A DNA stretch of 64,000 nucleotides, taken from contig JAHDDX010000002.1 of the NCBI GenBank assembly GCA_020629135.1, positions 22,418 through 86,417 of the forward strand, read 5' to 3'. Below, piece by piece: positions 19,301 through 26,322 of this stretch. The stretch is from Hellea sp. Lineage in GTDB: Bacteria > Pseudomonadota > Alphaproteobacteria > Caulobacterales > Maricaulaceae. Position 1 is the first letter of the stretch. The number at the start of each line of letters is the position of its first letter. Below the pieces are notes generated by a model. It was not told the DNA's origin. It did no database searches and worked only from the letters and a program-made list of their open reading frames with translations. Position numbers and translations under genes: made by a program.

Positions 19301-19452
19301 CTGACCGTCGCGCCTGAATCTGTCGAAACCATACCGACAATATCAGACGTCGTGACCTGAGCAACAGCGGTTGCGCTTAGCGCCATAGTCATGGCCAGCG
19401 TACCTGTTGCGAAAACGCTGGAAAGCAAAGAAGTGCGTATTGTATTTTTCAT
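16339..19452 (-). CDS. TonB-dependent receptor, Oar-like with N-terminal carboxypeptidase-regulatory domain
   Basis: Outer-membrane receptor of 1037 residues. The start at 19452 gives a signal peptide (MKNTIRTSLLSSVFATG...AVAQ) and has GAGGG upstream. A carboxypeptidase-regulatory-like beta-sandwich follows (GMVSTDSGATVSGATVTVV, about 36-120). Next come the plug domain (about 135-260) and a long beta-barrel ending in a C-terminal aromatic residue (YEIRFGASYDF), as outer-membrane barrels do. The closest known type is the Oar family, implicated in peptide or protein uptake. Single gene with its own promoter at 19513-19541. The transported ligand is not evident. Confidence 0.92.
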   Translation of the reverse strand: MKNTIRTSLLSSVFATGTLAMTMALSATAVAQVTTSDIVGMVSTDSGATVSGATVTVVNTATGLSRATTTDSGGNFTVRNLPISGLYDVSVTSSGFQGERVEGLALSLGGTSDLNFVLGSGAETDEIIVVAQRQVLADVAVGPSASFGLTELEDAPTINRNIADVIRLDPRVYIDESRGDINSVQCVGQSSRFNSITLDGVAVNDSFGLNSNGYPTERMPFPYDALEQVSVEIAPFDVKYGGFTACAINSVTKSGTNEFHGGAFIDYTNDSLRGSKVDGLTTSFDTSDFDEIRYGINIGGPIIKDKLFFHAAYEKLEGANTFSTQAVGNGPFQVSQAELDEIAQIARNVYGYEPGTIPNSFDNEDEKILLKLDWNINDNHRASFTYDYNDGFNIVRSDGDSNEIEFSNHLYERGAKLESYVGALYSDWTENFSTELRVGYLELDNRQISLGGNDFGEIQIDTGDVTVYLGGDDSRQSNDLNYDLLDLSLRADYDMGNHTFSGGIERKDLSLFNLFIQHTETEIRFDELRNVNATAIENFRNGLAREVYYNNAPSHNPNDAAANWSYAINTVYGQDEWQIKDDLSIIAGLRYDWYESSDFPTENPGFVADYGFSNAQNFDGVGLLQPRLGFSWDATDELKIRGGVGRYSGGNPNVWLSNNYSANNITQVGDRLRDRNDGLDLFSFAYTGAESGVPNAPGYAIPQQMYDSVSSGQGRNFEINYLDPEFKIPSDWKFAIGGEWRPDFNTGESLFGGQWLFQGDLMWSHGENTAIIKRGDLELAGTRTTTILIDPVTGQEDPNGQPVTFTVPDYDSPLMDSFTLTNSDLSNRSFVASIGASKKWDSGWGLTMGYAYSDAKDVQPMTSSVAFSNYNSRAFLDPQEEVLSTSNYNIKHRFTTSVSYKKDFWKDYDTRFFAFLQHSSGRPYSRTYDNDIANDLYRFTPFLGGDSILVQGTSRNEFTGPSWTKIDLKISQEIPGLRADDRAKVFVTIDNLTNLLNDEWGVLRNPSFPRTLAPGQPFEIIEDASAYEIRFGASYDF

Positions 19453-19479
19453 GATGCCCTCAATGAATTTAAAGAAAGT

Positions 19480-19496
19480 GGGCGTCACCTGCGCCC
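19480..19496 (-). promoter_or_regulatory. Leader hairpin of the TonB receptor mRNA
   Basis: GGGCG and CGCCC pair across a short loop in the predicted 5' untranslated region, about 28 nt before the start codon. It could affect translation or stability. Seen only as an inverted repeat. Confidence 0.3.
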
Positions 19497-19512
19497 GAAC
19501 AGTTACAGTTGA

Positions 19513-19554
19513 ATATAAGTTTTGTGACGTTTTAATGACAATTGCGTCATTAAA
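19513..19554 (-). promoter_or_regulatory. Predicted promoter and operator of the TonB receptor gene
   Basis: On the minus strand TTGTCA (19541-19536) and TTATAT (19518-19513) are spaced by 17 nt, a good sigma-70 promoter. A perfect inverted repeat, TTTAATGAC / GTCATTAAA with a 6-nt spacer (19531-19554), covers the -35 element, the position of a repressor or activator site. The cognate regulator is not identified. Confidence 0.5.
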
Positions 19555-19783
19555 TTGTTGTAAAATATTTCGACGCCCTATCGCATTGATTTTACTAAAT
19601 TTTTTGCATATGCAAAATTGCAACACTTCATAACTTTTTTTATGAATTAGATTGGCGCGGTGATTTAACGACGGCCAGAAAGGAATTGCCGCGAATCGCT
19701 TATCGCAGGCGATTCTTACCAAGATTTCACTTAGATAAATGAATTCTAACCGCCCTATTCAGCTTGGGTTCAATTGCAATCTG

Positions 19784-19789
19784 TATAAA
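19784..19789 (+). promoter_or_regulatory. Possible -10 element of the small RNA
   Basis: TATAAA ends about 6 nt before the first paired base of the candidate RNA at 19796. No convincing -35 lies at the optimal distance (TTGGGT at 19764 leaves a 14-nt spacer), so this is tentative. Confidence 0.3.
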
Positions 19790-19795
19790 GGTCCT

Positions 19796-19967
19796 TGCGT
19801 GCGTCCCCTCTGTGACGTCCCTAACCCCCCAAGGGTGGCTGATGAAAATTTCCCCGGCCCACAGAACACGCAGCAGGGCGGGTGTCATTATATTCTCTCT
19901 CTCGTAATGACCCCGCGCCTGTCTAGTTTTAAAAGCGAAAACCCCGCCGCTAGGACGGGGTTTTGTT
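19796..19967 (+). ncRNA. Candidate structured small RNA, class unknown
   Basis: A roughly 170-nt intergenic stretch that folds well on the plus strand. TGCGTG (19796-19801) pairs with CACGCA (19867-19872), and TCTGTG (19809-19814) with CACAGA (19860-19865), enclosing a further irregular stem. A second strong hairpin has arms GCGGG-t-GTCATTA (19878-19890) and TAATGACCCCGC (19905-19916). Its loop contains CTCTCTCTC, an anti-Shine-Dalgarno-like sequence. A terminator hairpin, AAAACCCCG / CGGGGTTTT (19938-19964), closes the transcript. The size would suit a 6S-like RNA or a regulatory RNA, but I cannot match either. No convincing protein gene occupies this stretch. Confidence 0.45.
19938..19967. 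terminator. Intrinsic terminator, usable in both directions
   Basis: Stem AAAACCCCG (19938-19946) and CGGGGTTTT (19956-19964), followed by TTGTTGTTT on the plus strand and by CGCTTTT on the minus strand. It ends the candidate small RNA on the plus strand and can also end the minus-strand Kbp gene. Confidence 0.8.
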
Positions 19968-19985
19968 GTTTAGTGAAATCGGCTT

Positions 19986-20441
19986 TTAAGCCATTTCAGT
20001 ATTGTCAGACGGAATCCGCAAAACCTGACCCACATAAATTTTGTCAGGATGCTTTAACATTGGGCGGTTGGCCTCAAAGATTTCCTGATAACGGGATCCT
20101 TTTCCGTAATATTTTTTAGAAATCGCCCAGAGCGTATCGCCTGAAACAACTGTATGGAAAGCCGACGCATTGCCATCATCATCGGTTTCAATACCGTCTT
20201 CGACTTCGCCAACACCTTCAACATTACCAACAGCCAAGATGATTTTTTCTTTCATTTCCTGGGTTGCGGCCTTGCCGGAAACCTTAACCTTACCCTCGTC
20301 ATCAACGTCAATTTGAATACCGTCTTTTTCAAGACCCATATCATCGACTTCTTTTTCAAGACGCTCTTTGGCTTCACGACCTTTAAATATTTTGCCTAAG
20401 CTACGCCCGGCCATTTTCACAAATGGAACTACTCCAAACAT
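19986..20441 (-). CDS. kbp: BON-LysM protein, Kbp/YgaU-like
   Basis: 151 residues, almost the length of E. coli Kbp (149), a cytoplasmic potassium-binding protein also called YgaU. The BON domain covers about 28-88 (GIQIDVDDEGKVKVSG, VEGVGEVEDGI). The LysM domain covers about 95-146 (HTVVSGDTLWAISKKYYG, GQVLRIP). There is no signal peptide, which supports a cytoplasmic role and argues against peptidoglycan binding. It lies 27 nt after the VOC gene on the same strand, so the two may be co-transcribed. The potassium-binding function is transferred from the family. Confidence 0.88.
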   Translation of the reverse strand: MFGVVPFVKMAGRSLGKIFKGREAKERLEKEVDDMGLEKDGIQIDVDDEGKVKVSGKAATQEMKEKIILAVGNVEGVGEVEDGIETDDDGNASAFHTVVSGDTLWAISKKYYGKGSRYQEIFEANRPMLKHPDKIYVGQVLRIPSDNTEMA

Positions 20442-20468
20442 TTATATCTCCTCAATTTTGCAGAAAGC

Positions 20469-20828
20469 TTAGACTTCCTGCCATAATTCTATCTTGATAC
20501 CTTCGGGATCAATAAACCAGCCAAAAATACCATATTCGGTCTCTTCCACGTCACCAATTACAGTTGCCTTCCCTTTTTTGGCCATTTCAATCAAAGTTCG
20601 GACGTCATCAACCCGCAAATTGATCATAAATCGATGTTCGGACGGATCCAAATAGGTTGAGTCGTCAGAAAACGGGCTCATCATCGTAAAGCTTTTCCCA
20701 TCGGCCTCCCACTGCATTGCGCCCCAATCCATAATGTCGACGCCCATAAAATCCGACCACCAGGCTCGGTAAGACTCCACATCTTTGCATTTGAAAAATA
20801 CGCCGCCCAATCCCAAAACTTTCGCCAT
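20469..20828 (-). CDS. VOC/glyoxalase superfamily protein
   Basis: 119 residues of the vicinal-oxygen-chelate fold: two beta-alpha-beta-beta-beta units, the first starting VLGLGGVFFKC, the second with MINLRVDDVRTLIEMAKKGK. It ends in FIDPEGIKIELWQ, where Glu is the usual metal ligand. The start at 20828 (MAKVLG) has GAGG just upstream; a further ATG at 20843 is less well placed. Small-molecule enzyme or binding protein; substrate unknown. Upstream of the kbp-like gene on the same strand. Confidence 0.82.
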   Translation of the reverse strand: MAKVLGLGGVFFKCKDVESYRAWWSDFMGVDIMDWGAMQWEADGKSFTMMSPFSDDSTYLDPSEHRFMINLRVDDVRTLIEMAKKGKATVIGDVEETEYGIFGWFIDPEGIKIELWQEV

Positions 20829-20948
20829 ACTGCCTCTGTTCATGTTATTATTGTCACAGACACTATAACAGAGCTTGGCCTTTTAAGGGAAGCGGGCTAT
20901 AGAGCGCCGCAAATCGACTCTTGTTAAAATATAAACCTGGAGGTCCCT

Positions 20949-21080
20949 ATGATGGGTCTTATTCAATCCGGCCTTAGCATTTTTGGCCTGTTTTCAATGA
21001 ATCCGGCCATGGCTGCATTTTTCATGATCATTATTTTATTCGGCGGCATGAACCTGCTGGAATATAAGCGGTTCGATTAG
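20949..21080 (+). CDS. Small membrane protein of 43 residues
   Basis: A short gene with a strong GGAGG ribosome site 6-7 nt before ATGATG. The peptide is largely hydrophobic (LSIFGLFSMNPAMAAFFM then IIILFGG) and ends in a charged tail NLLEYKRFD. It could form one transmembrane helix, or a re-entrant pair broken at the NP. It ends 13 nt before the antiporter start, so the two should share a transcript. It may be a small partner of the antiporter, which is inference only. The predicted membrane span and ribosome site are what support it being real. Confidence 0.6.
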   Translation: MMGLIQSGLSIFGLFSMNPAMAAFFMIIILFGGMNLLEYKRFD

Positions 21081-21093
21081 GACCTAATCTCTT

Positions 21094-22068
21094 ATGGGCA
21101 TTGGACTGAGTTTTCTCCTACTTTTAGTGGGGATTGTGATCCTTATTTGGGCCGGCGACTGGATGGTACGCGGCGCGGCGGCGCTTGCACGTCATTGGGG
21201 CGTGCCCGCGCTCATCGTTGGCCTGACCATTGTTGCATTTGGGACATCTGCGCCTGAACTCGTTGTGGCCGTACAATCGGTTCTAAACGGCGCGAGCGAG
21301 CTCGCCTCAGGCAATATTGTCGGTTCCAATATCGCCAATGTCTTGCTGGCTTTAGGGGCCCCGGCCTTAATCATGGCCATTCCAACCAATATGCCGGGGG
21401 TTGCCCGCAATGCGATTGTTTGCGTAATTGCAACAGTTCTATTCATCCTCCTCGCCTTCATTCAAAACCCCTTACAAATCTGGCAGGGTGCCATCCTGTT
21501 TGGCGGCATTCTGATTTACCTGGTCTGGATGTTTCGTCTGGCAAAAATCGGGGCTGAAGACCCGATCCTGGCTGAAATGACGGAGCTCGACGAAGGCAAA
21601 GACGGCCTACCAACCTCAACCTGGTTATCCGCGACATATGTCGTTCTTGGCATAGTTGGCTTGATCTTCGGCGGGCATTTGATCGTCGAACACGCGGTCA
21701 AAATCGCCTCCCATTTTGGCATCAGTGAGACGATAATCGGCTTGACGATAGTTGCTATCGGGACCTCGCTACCCGAAGTCGCAACGGTTGTCGTGGCGGC
21801 TTATAGAGGGCATGCTGAAGTCGCGATTGGCAATGTCCTGGGATCAAATGTATTCAATCTATTCGCCGTCGGTGGCGCCGCCGCCTTGGCGGGCCCTGTC
21901 GTCGTCGAACGTCAACTCTTTGTTTTTGACATCTGGGTGATGCTGGCCGCGATCATAGCATTGCTGGTGTATATTTTCTCACGCCAACCCATTGGGCGCC
22001 GCACGGGCGCTGTTTTCCTGGTCGGTTATGCTCTATATTTGGCAGCGCTCGTTCGGGGTGTTATGTAG
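21094..22068 (+). CDS. Calcium/sodium antiporter, CaCA family (YrbG-like)
   Basis: Inner-membrane cation exchanger of 324 residues with about ten transmembrane segments. The two inverted alpha-repeats carrying the ion site are clear: GTSAPELVVAV...GNIVGSNIAN in the first half, and GTSLPEVATVVVAA...GNVLGSNVFN in the second. An acidic loop (DEGKDG) joins the halves. This is the classic 5+5 arrangement of the YrbG group. The Glu of both PE motifs is intact, so the protein should be active. A 43-residue membrane peptide gene precedes it by 13 nt. Confidence 0.93.
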   Translation: MGIGLSFLLLLVGIVILIWAGDWMVRGAAALARHWGVPALIVGLTIVAFGTSAPELVVAVQSVLNGASELASGNIVGSNIANVLLALGAPALIMAIPTNMPGVARNAIVCVIATVLFILLAFIQNPLQIWQGAILFGGILIYLVWMFRLAKIGAEDPILAEMTELDEGKDGLPTSTWLSATYVVLGIVGLIFGGHLIVEHAVKIASHFGISETIIGLTIVAIGTSLPEVATVVVAAYRGHAEVAIGNVLGSNVFNLFAVGGAAALAGPVVVERQLFVFDIWVMLAAIIALLVYIFSRQPIGRRTGAVFLVGYALYLAALVRGVM

Positions 22069-22074
22069 TCAGCT

Positions 22075-22455
22075 ATGGCCCAGCCTGACCTGACATTTGA
22101 AATCGAAAAGGATTTCCAGTTCGAAGCCGCTCATTATTTCGATCATGAGGGCGCGAATGACCTATTTCAGAAAATCCATGGCCATTCATTTGCTGGAACC
22201 GTCCGCATAGAAGGCAAAGCCCAAGAAGATAAAGGCTGGATTCGCGATCTTTGGAAAATCGATCAAATCGTCAAAGAAGTTGTTGCGCCTCTTGATCATG
22301 CGGTCCTCAATGAAATTCCGGGCCTGGAACAGCCTGCGTTAGAACAGATTGCAGCCTGGATATTTGAAAAACTGGAACCCCGCCTGCCCGGCCTCGCCTG
22401 CGTCGAAGTCCGGCGCCCATCTTGTGGGGAACGCGCCCGTATCAGGCGTTCATGA
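22075..22455 (+). CDS. 6-pyruvoyl-tetrahydropterin synthase family protein lacking the usual catalytic Cys
   Basis: 126 residues of the PTPS/QueD T-fold: FEAAHYF near residue 18, HGHSF near residue 37 and LDHAVLN near residue 78, giving the three zinc histidines and the LDH catalytic Asp-His. In E. coli QueD a Cys lies four residues before the HGH histidine; here that residue is Phe (LFQKIHGH). The C-terminus (RRPSCGER) is also unlike the VKETCTAG of QueD. The reaction may therefore differ from queuosine-type QueD. It overlaps the FolM-like reductase gene by four bases (ATGA), implying a shared pterin role. Confidence 0.8.
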   Translation: MAQPDLTFEIEKDFQFEAAHYFDHEGANDLFQKIHGHSFAGTVRIEGKAQEDKGWIRDLWKIDQIVKEVVAPLDHAVLNEIPGLEQPALEQIAAWIFEKLEPRLPGLACVEVRRPSCGERARIRRS

Positions 22456-23177
22456 ACCGCGCCGTATTAATAACTGGCGCCGCAACCCGGATTGGTCGGG
22501 TGATTGCCGAAGGGTTGGCGTCTGACGGCTGGGCGGTTATTGTCCATTATAATCGTTCTCGGGATAACGCCCAATCTGTCTTAGAGGCTATAAAGAAATC
22601 TGGCGGCACAGCCATTTCTGTTCAAGCGAATCTCAATGTGCCCTTCGAACTGAATTCCCTAATTGATAAGGCCCGGCTTGAATTGGGCCGTCCGCTTACC
22701 GCTCTTATCAATAATGCATCTGTTTTTAACGCTGACCTGGCAACGGATTTCACCCCGGCATTGCTGGACCATCATTTAAACATCAATCTGAATGCCCCCT
22801 TGGTTTTAACCCAGCATTTTGCGGCTCAACTCCAGGAAAATGAAGTCGGTGCAGTCATTAACATGATTGACCAGCGCGTACTTAAACCCGCCCCGTCTTA
22901 TTTTACATATTCGATGTCTAAATCAGCCTTATATTGGGCGACGAAAACAATGGCACAATCTTTCGCGCCTCAAATTCGCGTAAATGGTATCGGCCCCGGC
23001 CCGACATTGAAAAACCATATGCAGACCACAGCTGAATTTGAGGCCGAGGCAGGTTCAACCTTGCTCGGTGCCGGATCGCCGCCGGAAACGATTTTAGACG
23101 GCGTTAGATATCTGCTAACTGCCCAATCCGTGACCGGCCAAATGCTTGCAATCGACGGCGGACAACATCTCTCTTAA
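22452..23177 (+). CDS. SDR family oxidoreductase, FolM/pteridine-reductase-like
   Basis: 241 residues starting at the ATG that overlaps the previous stop. It has the Rossmann motif TGAATRIGRVIA, the NNAS block (LINNASVFNADL), the catalytic YSMSKSAL (Tyr and Lys in YxxxK), and GPGPTLKN. The TGAxxRIG glycine motif and the NNAS-F feature resemble FolM dihydromonapterin reductase and pteridine reductases rather than ordinary fatty-acid SDRs. Coupling to a PTPS-family gene supports a pterin substrate. Cytoplasmic, NAD(P)H-dependent; the assignment to FolM is a likely inference. Confidence 0.8.
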   Translation: MNRAVLITGAATRIGRVIAEGLASDGWAVIVHYNRSRDNAQSVLEAIKKSGGTAISVQANLNVPFELNSLIDKARLELGRPLTALINNASVFNADLATDFTPALLDHHLNINLNAPLVLTQHFAAQLQENEVGAVINMIDQRVLKPAPSYFTYSMSKSALYWATKTMAQSFAPQIRVNGIGPGPTLKNHMQTTAEFEAEAGSTLLGAGSPPETILDGVRYLLTAQSVTGQMLAIDGGQHLS

Positions 23178-23221
23178 GCTTGGGCCTTGTACCCGTTCTG
23201 AATTAACCTAAGTTCGCAAAG

Positions 23222-25069
23222 ATGGAATCTGATGCGAAAATCTATGGCCCGACCCTCATTGCCGATGAAGTTTCGCGCCTGCCTGGCAAACCCGGTGTCT
23301 ACCGCATGTATGATGAGCACGAACAAGTGCTTTATGTCGGCAAAGCCAAAAACCTGAAAAAGCGGGTCACCGCCTATACCAGCTATAAACGCCATCCTGT
23401 TCGTCTTCAGCGCATGATCCGCGCCACCCACCGTATGGAATTTGTCATCACAGAAAGTGAAACTGAAGCGCTCTTGCTGGAAGCGAGCCTGATTAAAAAG
23501 CTCAAACCGAGATATAATATCCTCCTTCGCGACGATAAGAGTTTTCCCTATATTCTCGTACGGAAAGATCACCCGGCGGCGCAAATCACCAAGCATCGCG
23601 GGGCACGTAAAATTAAAGGCAGTTATTACGGGCCGTTTGCCTCAGCCCATGCGGTCAATCGGACACTCGATACTTTGCAACGGACGTTTCGCCTGCGCAA
23701 TTGCTCGGACAGTATTTTTGATGCCCGCACCCGTCCCTGCATGCTCCATCAGATCAAACGCTGTGCGGCGCCCTGCACCGGAGAGATTTCTCAGGAAGAT
23801 TATGACGGTCTAATCAATGATGCCGAAGACTTCCTCAATGGCAAATCAAGTGAGCTGCGCACACGCTTGCAAGATCAAATGAAGACAGCCTCCAAGGAAC
23901 TTCGATTTGAGAAAGCGGCCGAAATCCGCGACCGCCTGCATGCCCTGTCACAGGTCGGCGGCTTGTCAGGCGGAATAACGCCACTTACCTTTAAGGAAGG
24001 CGATGTAATCGGCATGTTTTCCGGCGGAGGGCAAACCTGCATACAGGTTTTTTTCTATCGCGCCGGTCAAAATTGGGGAAATAGCGCTTACTACCCCCGA
24101 CACAGCAAAGATGATGATCCAGTCGATGTGTTGGACGCCTTTATTGCGCAGTTTTATACCAACAAACCAATTCCGAAGCAGATTTTTGTTAGTCATAGGC
24201 TCCCAAGTAAATCCCTTTTGGAAACAGCATTGGGCGAACGATCAGGGCGTAAAATTACAGTGCGTGCCCCGCAAAAAGGGGAAAAAAAGGACCTTGTTAA
24301 CCGCGCAATCAAAAACGCAGAAGCGGCGCTCGGGCGAAGGTTGGCTGAAAGCGCATCCCAGACAAAATTGCTCGCTGCAATCGCCGATACATTCGATTTG
24401 GAAGCCCCCCCTGAACGCATCGAAGTCTATGATAACAGTCATATCCAAGGCACGAATGCGATCGGCGCGTTCATCGTTGCCGGACCCGATGGTTTCAATA
24501 AAAAAGAATATCGTACCTTCAACATTAAGGACGCCTCAACACAACCCGGCGATGACTACGCTATGATGCGCGAAGTTATGCGACGGCGTTTCTCGCGCCT
24601 TATCAAAGAAGACGGCTGCATCTGGCCGGATCTTGTCCTGGTTGACGGCGGAAAGGGGCAATTATCTGCCGTCACCGAAACCCTCGAGGACCTCGGCGCA
24701 TTGGACCGGACGACACTCGTTGCGATTGCCAAAGGTCCTGACAGAAATGCGGGGCGTGAAGTTTTTCACATGAACGACAGAGCCGAATTCACCCTTCCTC
24801 CCAGGACGCCCGTTCTCTATTACCTACAAAGACTACGAGACGAAGCTCATCGCTTTGCAATTGGGACGCATCGCGCTCGACGTAAAAAGCAGATGAAATC
24901 TAATCCATTGGATGGTATTAGTGGAATCGGACCAGGCCGGAAAAAAGCCTTACTGGCACATTTTGGCTCTGCTAAAGCCGTACAAAACGCGTCGCGCGAT
25001 GAGTTAGAACGTGTAGAGGGGGTGAGCGCAAAGCTCGCAGGAACAATATATGAATACTTCCACGAATGA
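23222..25069 (+). CDS. uvrC: Excinuclease ABC subunit C
   Basis: Dual-incision nuclease of nucleotide excision repair, 615 residues. The N-terminal GIY-YIG domain reads PGVYRMYD and VLYVGKAKNLKKRV. The UVR motif for UvrB contact is FEKAAEIRDRLHAL (about 220-235). The C-terminal RNase H-like nuclease has YDNSHIQG and VDGGKGQL, and helix-hairpin-helix repeats end the protein (GISGIGPGRKKALL). All parts are present. The next gene overlaps its 3' end by 20 nt, an arrangement with lipid-synthesis genes seen widely in proteobacteria. Confidence 0.97.
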   Translation: MESDAKIYGPTLIADEVSRLPGKPGVYRMYDEHEQVLYVGKAKNLKKRVTAYTSYKRHPVRLQRMIRATHRMEFVITESETEALLLEASLIKKLKPRYNILLRDDKSFPYILVRKDHPAAQITKHRGARKIKGSYYGPFASAHAVNRTLDTLQRTFRLRNCSDSIFDARTRPCMLHQIKRCAAPCTGEISQEDYDGLINDAEDFLNGKSSELRTRLQDQMKTASKELRFEKAAEIRDRLHALSQVGGLSGGITPLTFKEGDVIGMFSGGGQTCIQVFFYRAGQNWGNSAYYPRHSKDDDPVDVLDAFIAQFYTNKPIPKQIFVSHRLPSKSLLETALGERSGRKITVRAPQKGEKKDLVNRAIKNAEAALGRRLAESASQTKLLAAIADTFDLEAPPERIEVYDNSHIQGTNAIGAFIVAGPDGFNKKEYRTFNIKDASTQPGDDYAMMREVMRRRFSRLIKEDGCIWPDLVLVDGGKGQLSAVTETLEDLGALDRTTLVAIAKGPDRNAGREVFHMNDRAEFTLPPRTPVLYYLQRLRDEAHRFAIGTHRARRKKQMKSNPLDGISGIGPGRKKALLAHFGSAKAVQNASRDELERVEGVSAKLAGTIYEYFHE

Positions 25070-25712
25070 CAAACAAGTCAAAACCGGCGGAGCATTTGCC
25101 GATGGTTTGACGCTGATACGTTTTCTTTTAACGCCGATTGTCATGCTGGTTATTTTAAACGGCTGGCCGGCTAATCAAATGGCGATCCTGGCCTCTGTTC
25201 TTTTTACAATCGCTGCTCTTACTGATATTTTTGATGATCTGACGGGCGGCGCTTCGACATCTCGAGATCGCTCTTTGGGATGGTTTGATGATATCGCCGA
25301 CACAGTCTTGGTAACCGGTTCTCTGGCTGCCATGTTGTGGGTCGTCTATCAGTCTGGCCAACTAGGCTGGGCCTTTGGCGTCCCTGCTTTGGTGTTGATC
25401 GGAAGAGAAGTAATCGTTGCGCTCGTCAAAGGACGTTCCCTGATCCGGCGGGAATGGCCGGTTACGTCTCTCGGTAATCTTCGAACATTTCTGACAATGC
25501 TTTCAGTCTGTTTGCTGATTGCTTCCCCCTGGCTAACAACCTGGATCGATTCAATTCGGGCCAGTGATGAAAATATCATGGGCATTTATGACAGCAATGC
25601 GGGTTATGTCTGGATAACCGGCCAGGTTCTTTTATGGCTGGCTGCCCTACTCTCAGTTTATACGGGCATTCAAATCCTGTTTGGCAAATCTTCAGCAGCC
25701 AACGATGCCTGA
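25050..25712 (+). CDS. CDP-alcohol phosphatidyltransferase homologue with degenerate motif
   Basis: 220-residue inner-membrane protein with about six transmembrane helices. The family motif is altered: DIFDD-LTGG...LGWFDDIAD keeps the four metal-binding Asp, but the Gly after the second Asp is Asp, the Ala-Arg pair is Gly-Gly, and the later Gly is shifted. It may have changed substrate or lost activity. AGGAAC gives the ribosome site, and the start overlaps uvrC by 20 nt. It overlaps the canonical pgsA by 8 nt, so the two homologues are translated in tandem. Confidence 0.8.
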   Translation: MNTSTNDKQVKTGGAFADGLTLIRFLLTPIVMLVILNGWPANQMAILASVLFTIAALTDIFDDLTGGASTSRDRSLGWFDDIADTVLVTGSLAAMLWVVYQSGQLGWAFGVPALVLIGREVIVALVKGRSLIRREWPVTSLGNLRTFLTMLSVCLLIASPWLTTWIDSIRASDENIMGIYDSNAGYVWITGQVLLWLAALLSVYTGIQILFGKSSAANDA

Positions 25713-26322
25713 AAACGCCACGCCGGGCGGGCCTGCCTGGATACCTAATGCCCTCACAATTGGCCGGATAATTTCTATTCCGGCGATTTTTGCGGGAATT
25801 TTAGCCGTTAACAGCGGGTCTGAGAGCCTATTCGGACGCTGGAGCTTGTTAGTCGGCTTGTTCCTTTTAGCGACTATAACAGATTTTCTGGATGGTTTTC
25901 TGGCGCGGCGATGGAACGTCACCAGTGACTTCGGGCGAATGATTGATCCGATTGCCGACAAATTACTGGTCGCAGGTTGTTTAATCGCTTTTTGTATCGT
26001 CACATCGGGTCACTGGCTGATCAGTGTCCCCGCCCTGATCATTATCGGTCGTGATATATTAGTGAGCGGCGCACGGGAACATGCTGCTTTAAAAAACCGA
26101 GCCATGCCACCGACAAATCTGGCCAAGTGGAAAACCGCATTTGAAATGCTGGCCATCGCCTTTTTGATCGCCTGGTTAATAATCAAAACCTGGCTTCCAA
26201 TCGATAGCCTGATCCCGCAATGGCTAGCCTATACGCATTATGCAGGTCTGGGATGTCTATGGCTGGCAGCGGCCCTCTCCGCCTATACAGGCAGTCTTTA
26301 TTTCCGCGCCGCGCTTAAATAG
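25705..26322 (+). CDS. pgsA: CDP-diacylglycerol-glycerol-3-phosphate 3-phosphatidyltransferase
   Basis: Inner-membrane enzyme making phosphatidylglycerophosphate, the precursor of phosphatidylglycerol. 205 residues from the ATG at 25705, with several transmembrane segments. The CDP-alcohol phosphotransferase motif is intact: DFLDGFLAR, then an 8-residue gap, G, and DPIAD. The preceding gene encodes a relative with a damaged motif. Its stop lies in an 8-nt tail-to-tail overlap with ilvE. Confidence 0.92.
   Translation: MPENATPGGPAWIPNALTIGRIISIPAIFAGILAVNSGSESLFGRWSLLVGLFLLATITDFLDGFLARRWNVTSDFGRMIDPIADKLLVAGCLIAFCIVTSGHWLISVPALIIIGRDILVSGAREHAALKNRAMPPTNLAKWKTAFEMLAIAFLIAWLIIKTWLPIDSLIPQWLAYTHYAGLGCLWLAAALSAYTGSLYFRAALK

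Noticed and set aside
19838..19850. CTGATGAAA resembling a hammerhead ribozyme core
   Set aside because: The second core element and the three stems are not in place.
19739..20119. 126-residue open frame on the plus strand
   Set aside because: It crosses the candidate RNA, the terminator and the 3' end of the kbp gene, has no ribosome site and no family-like sequence.
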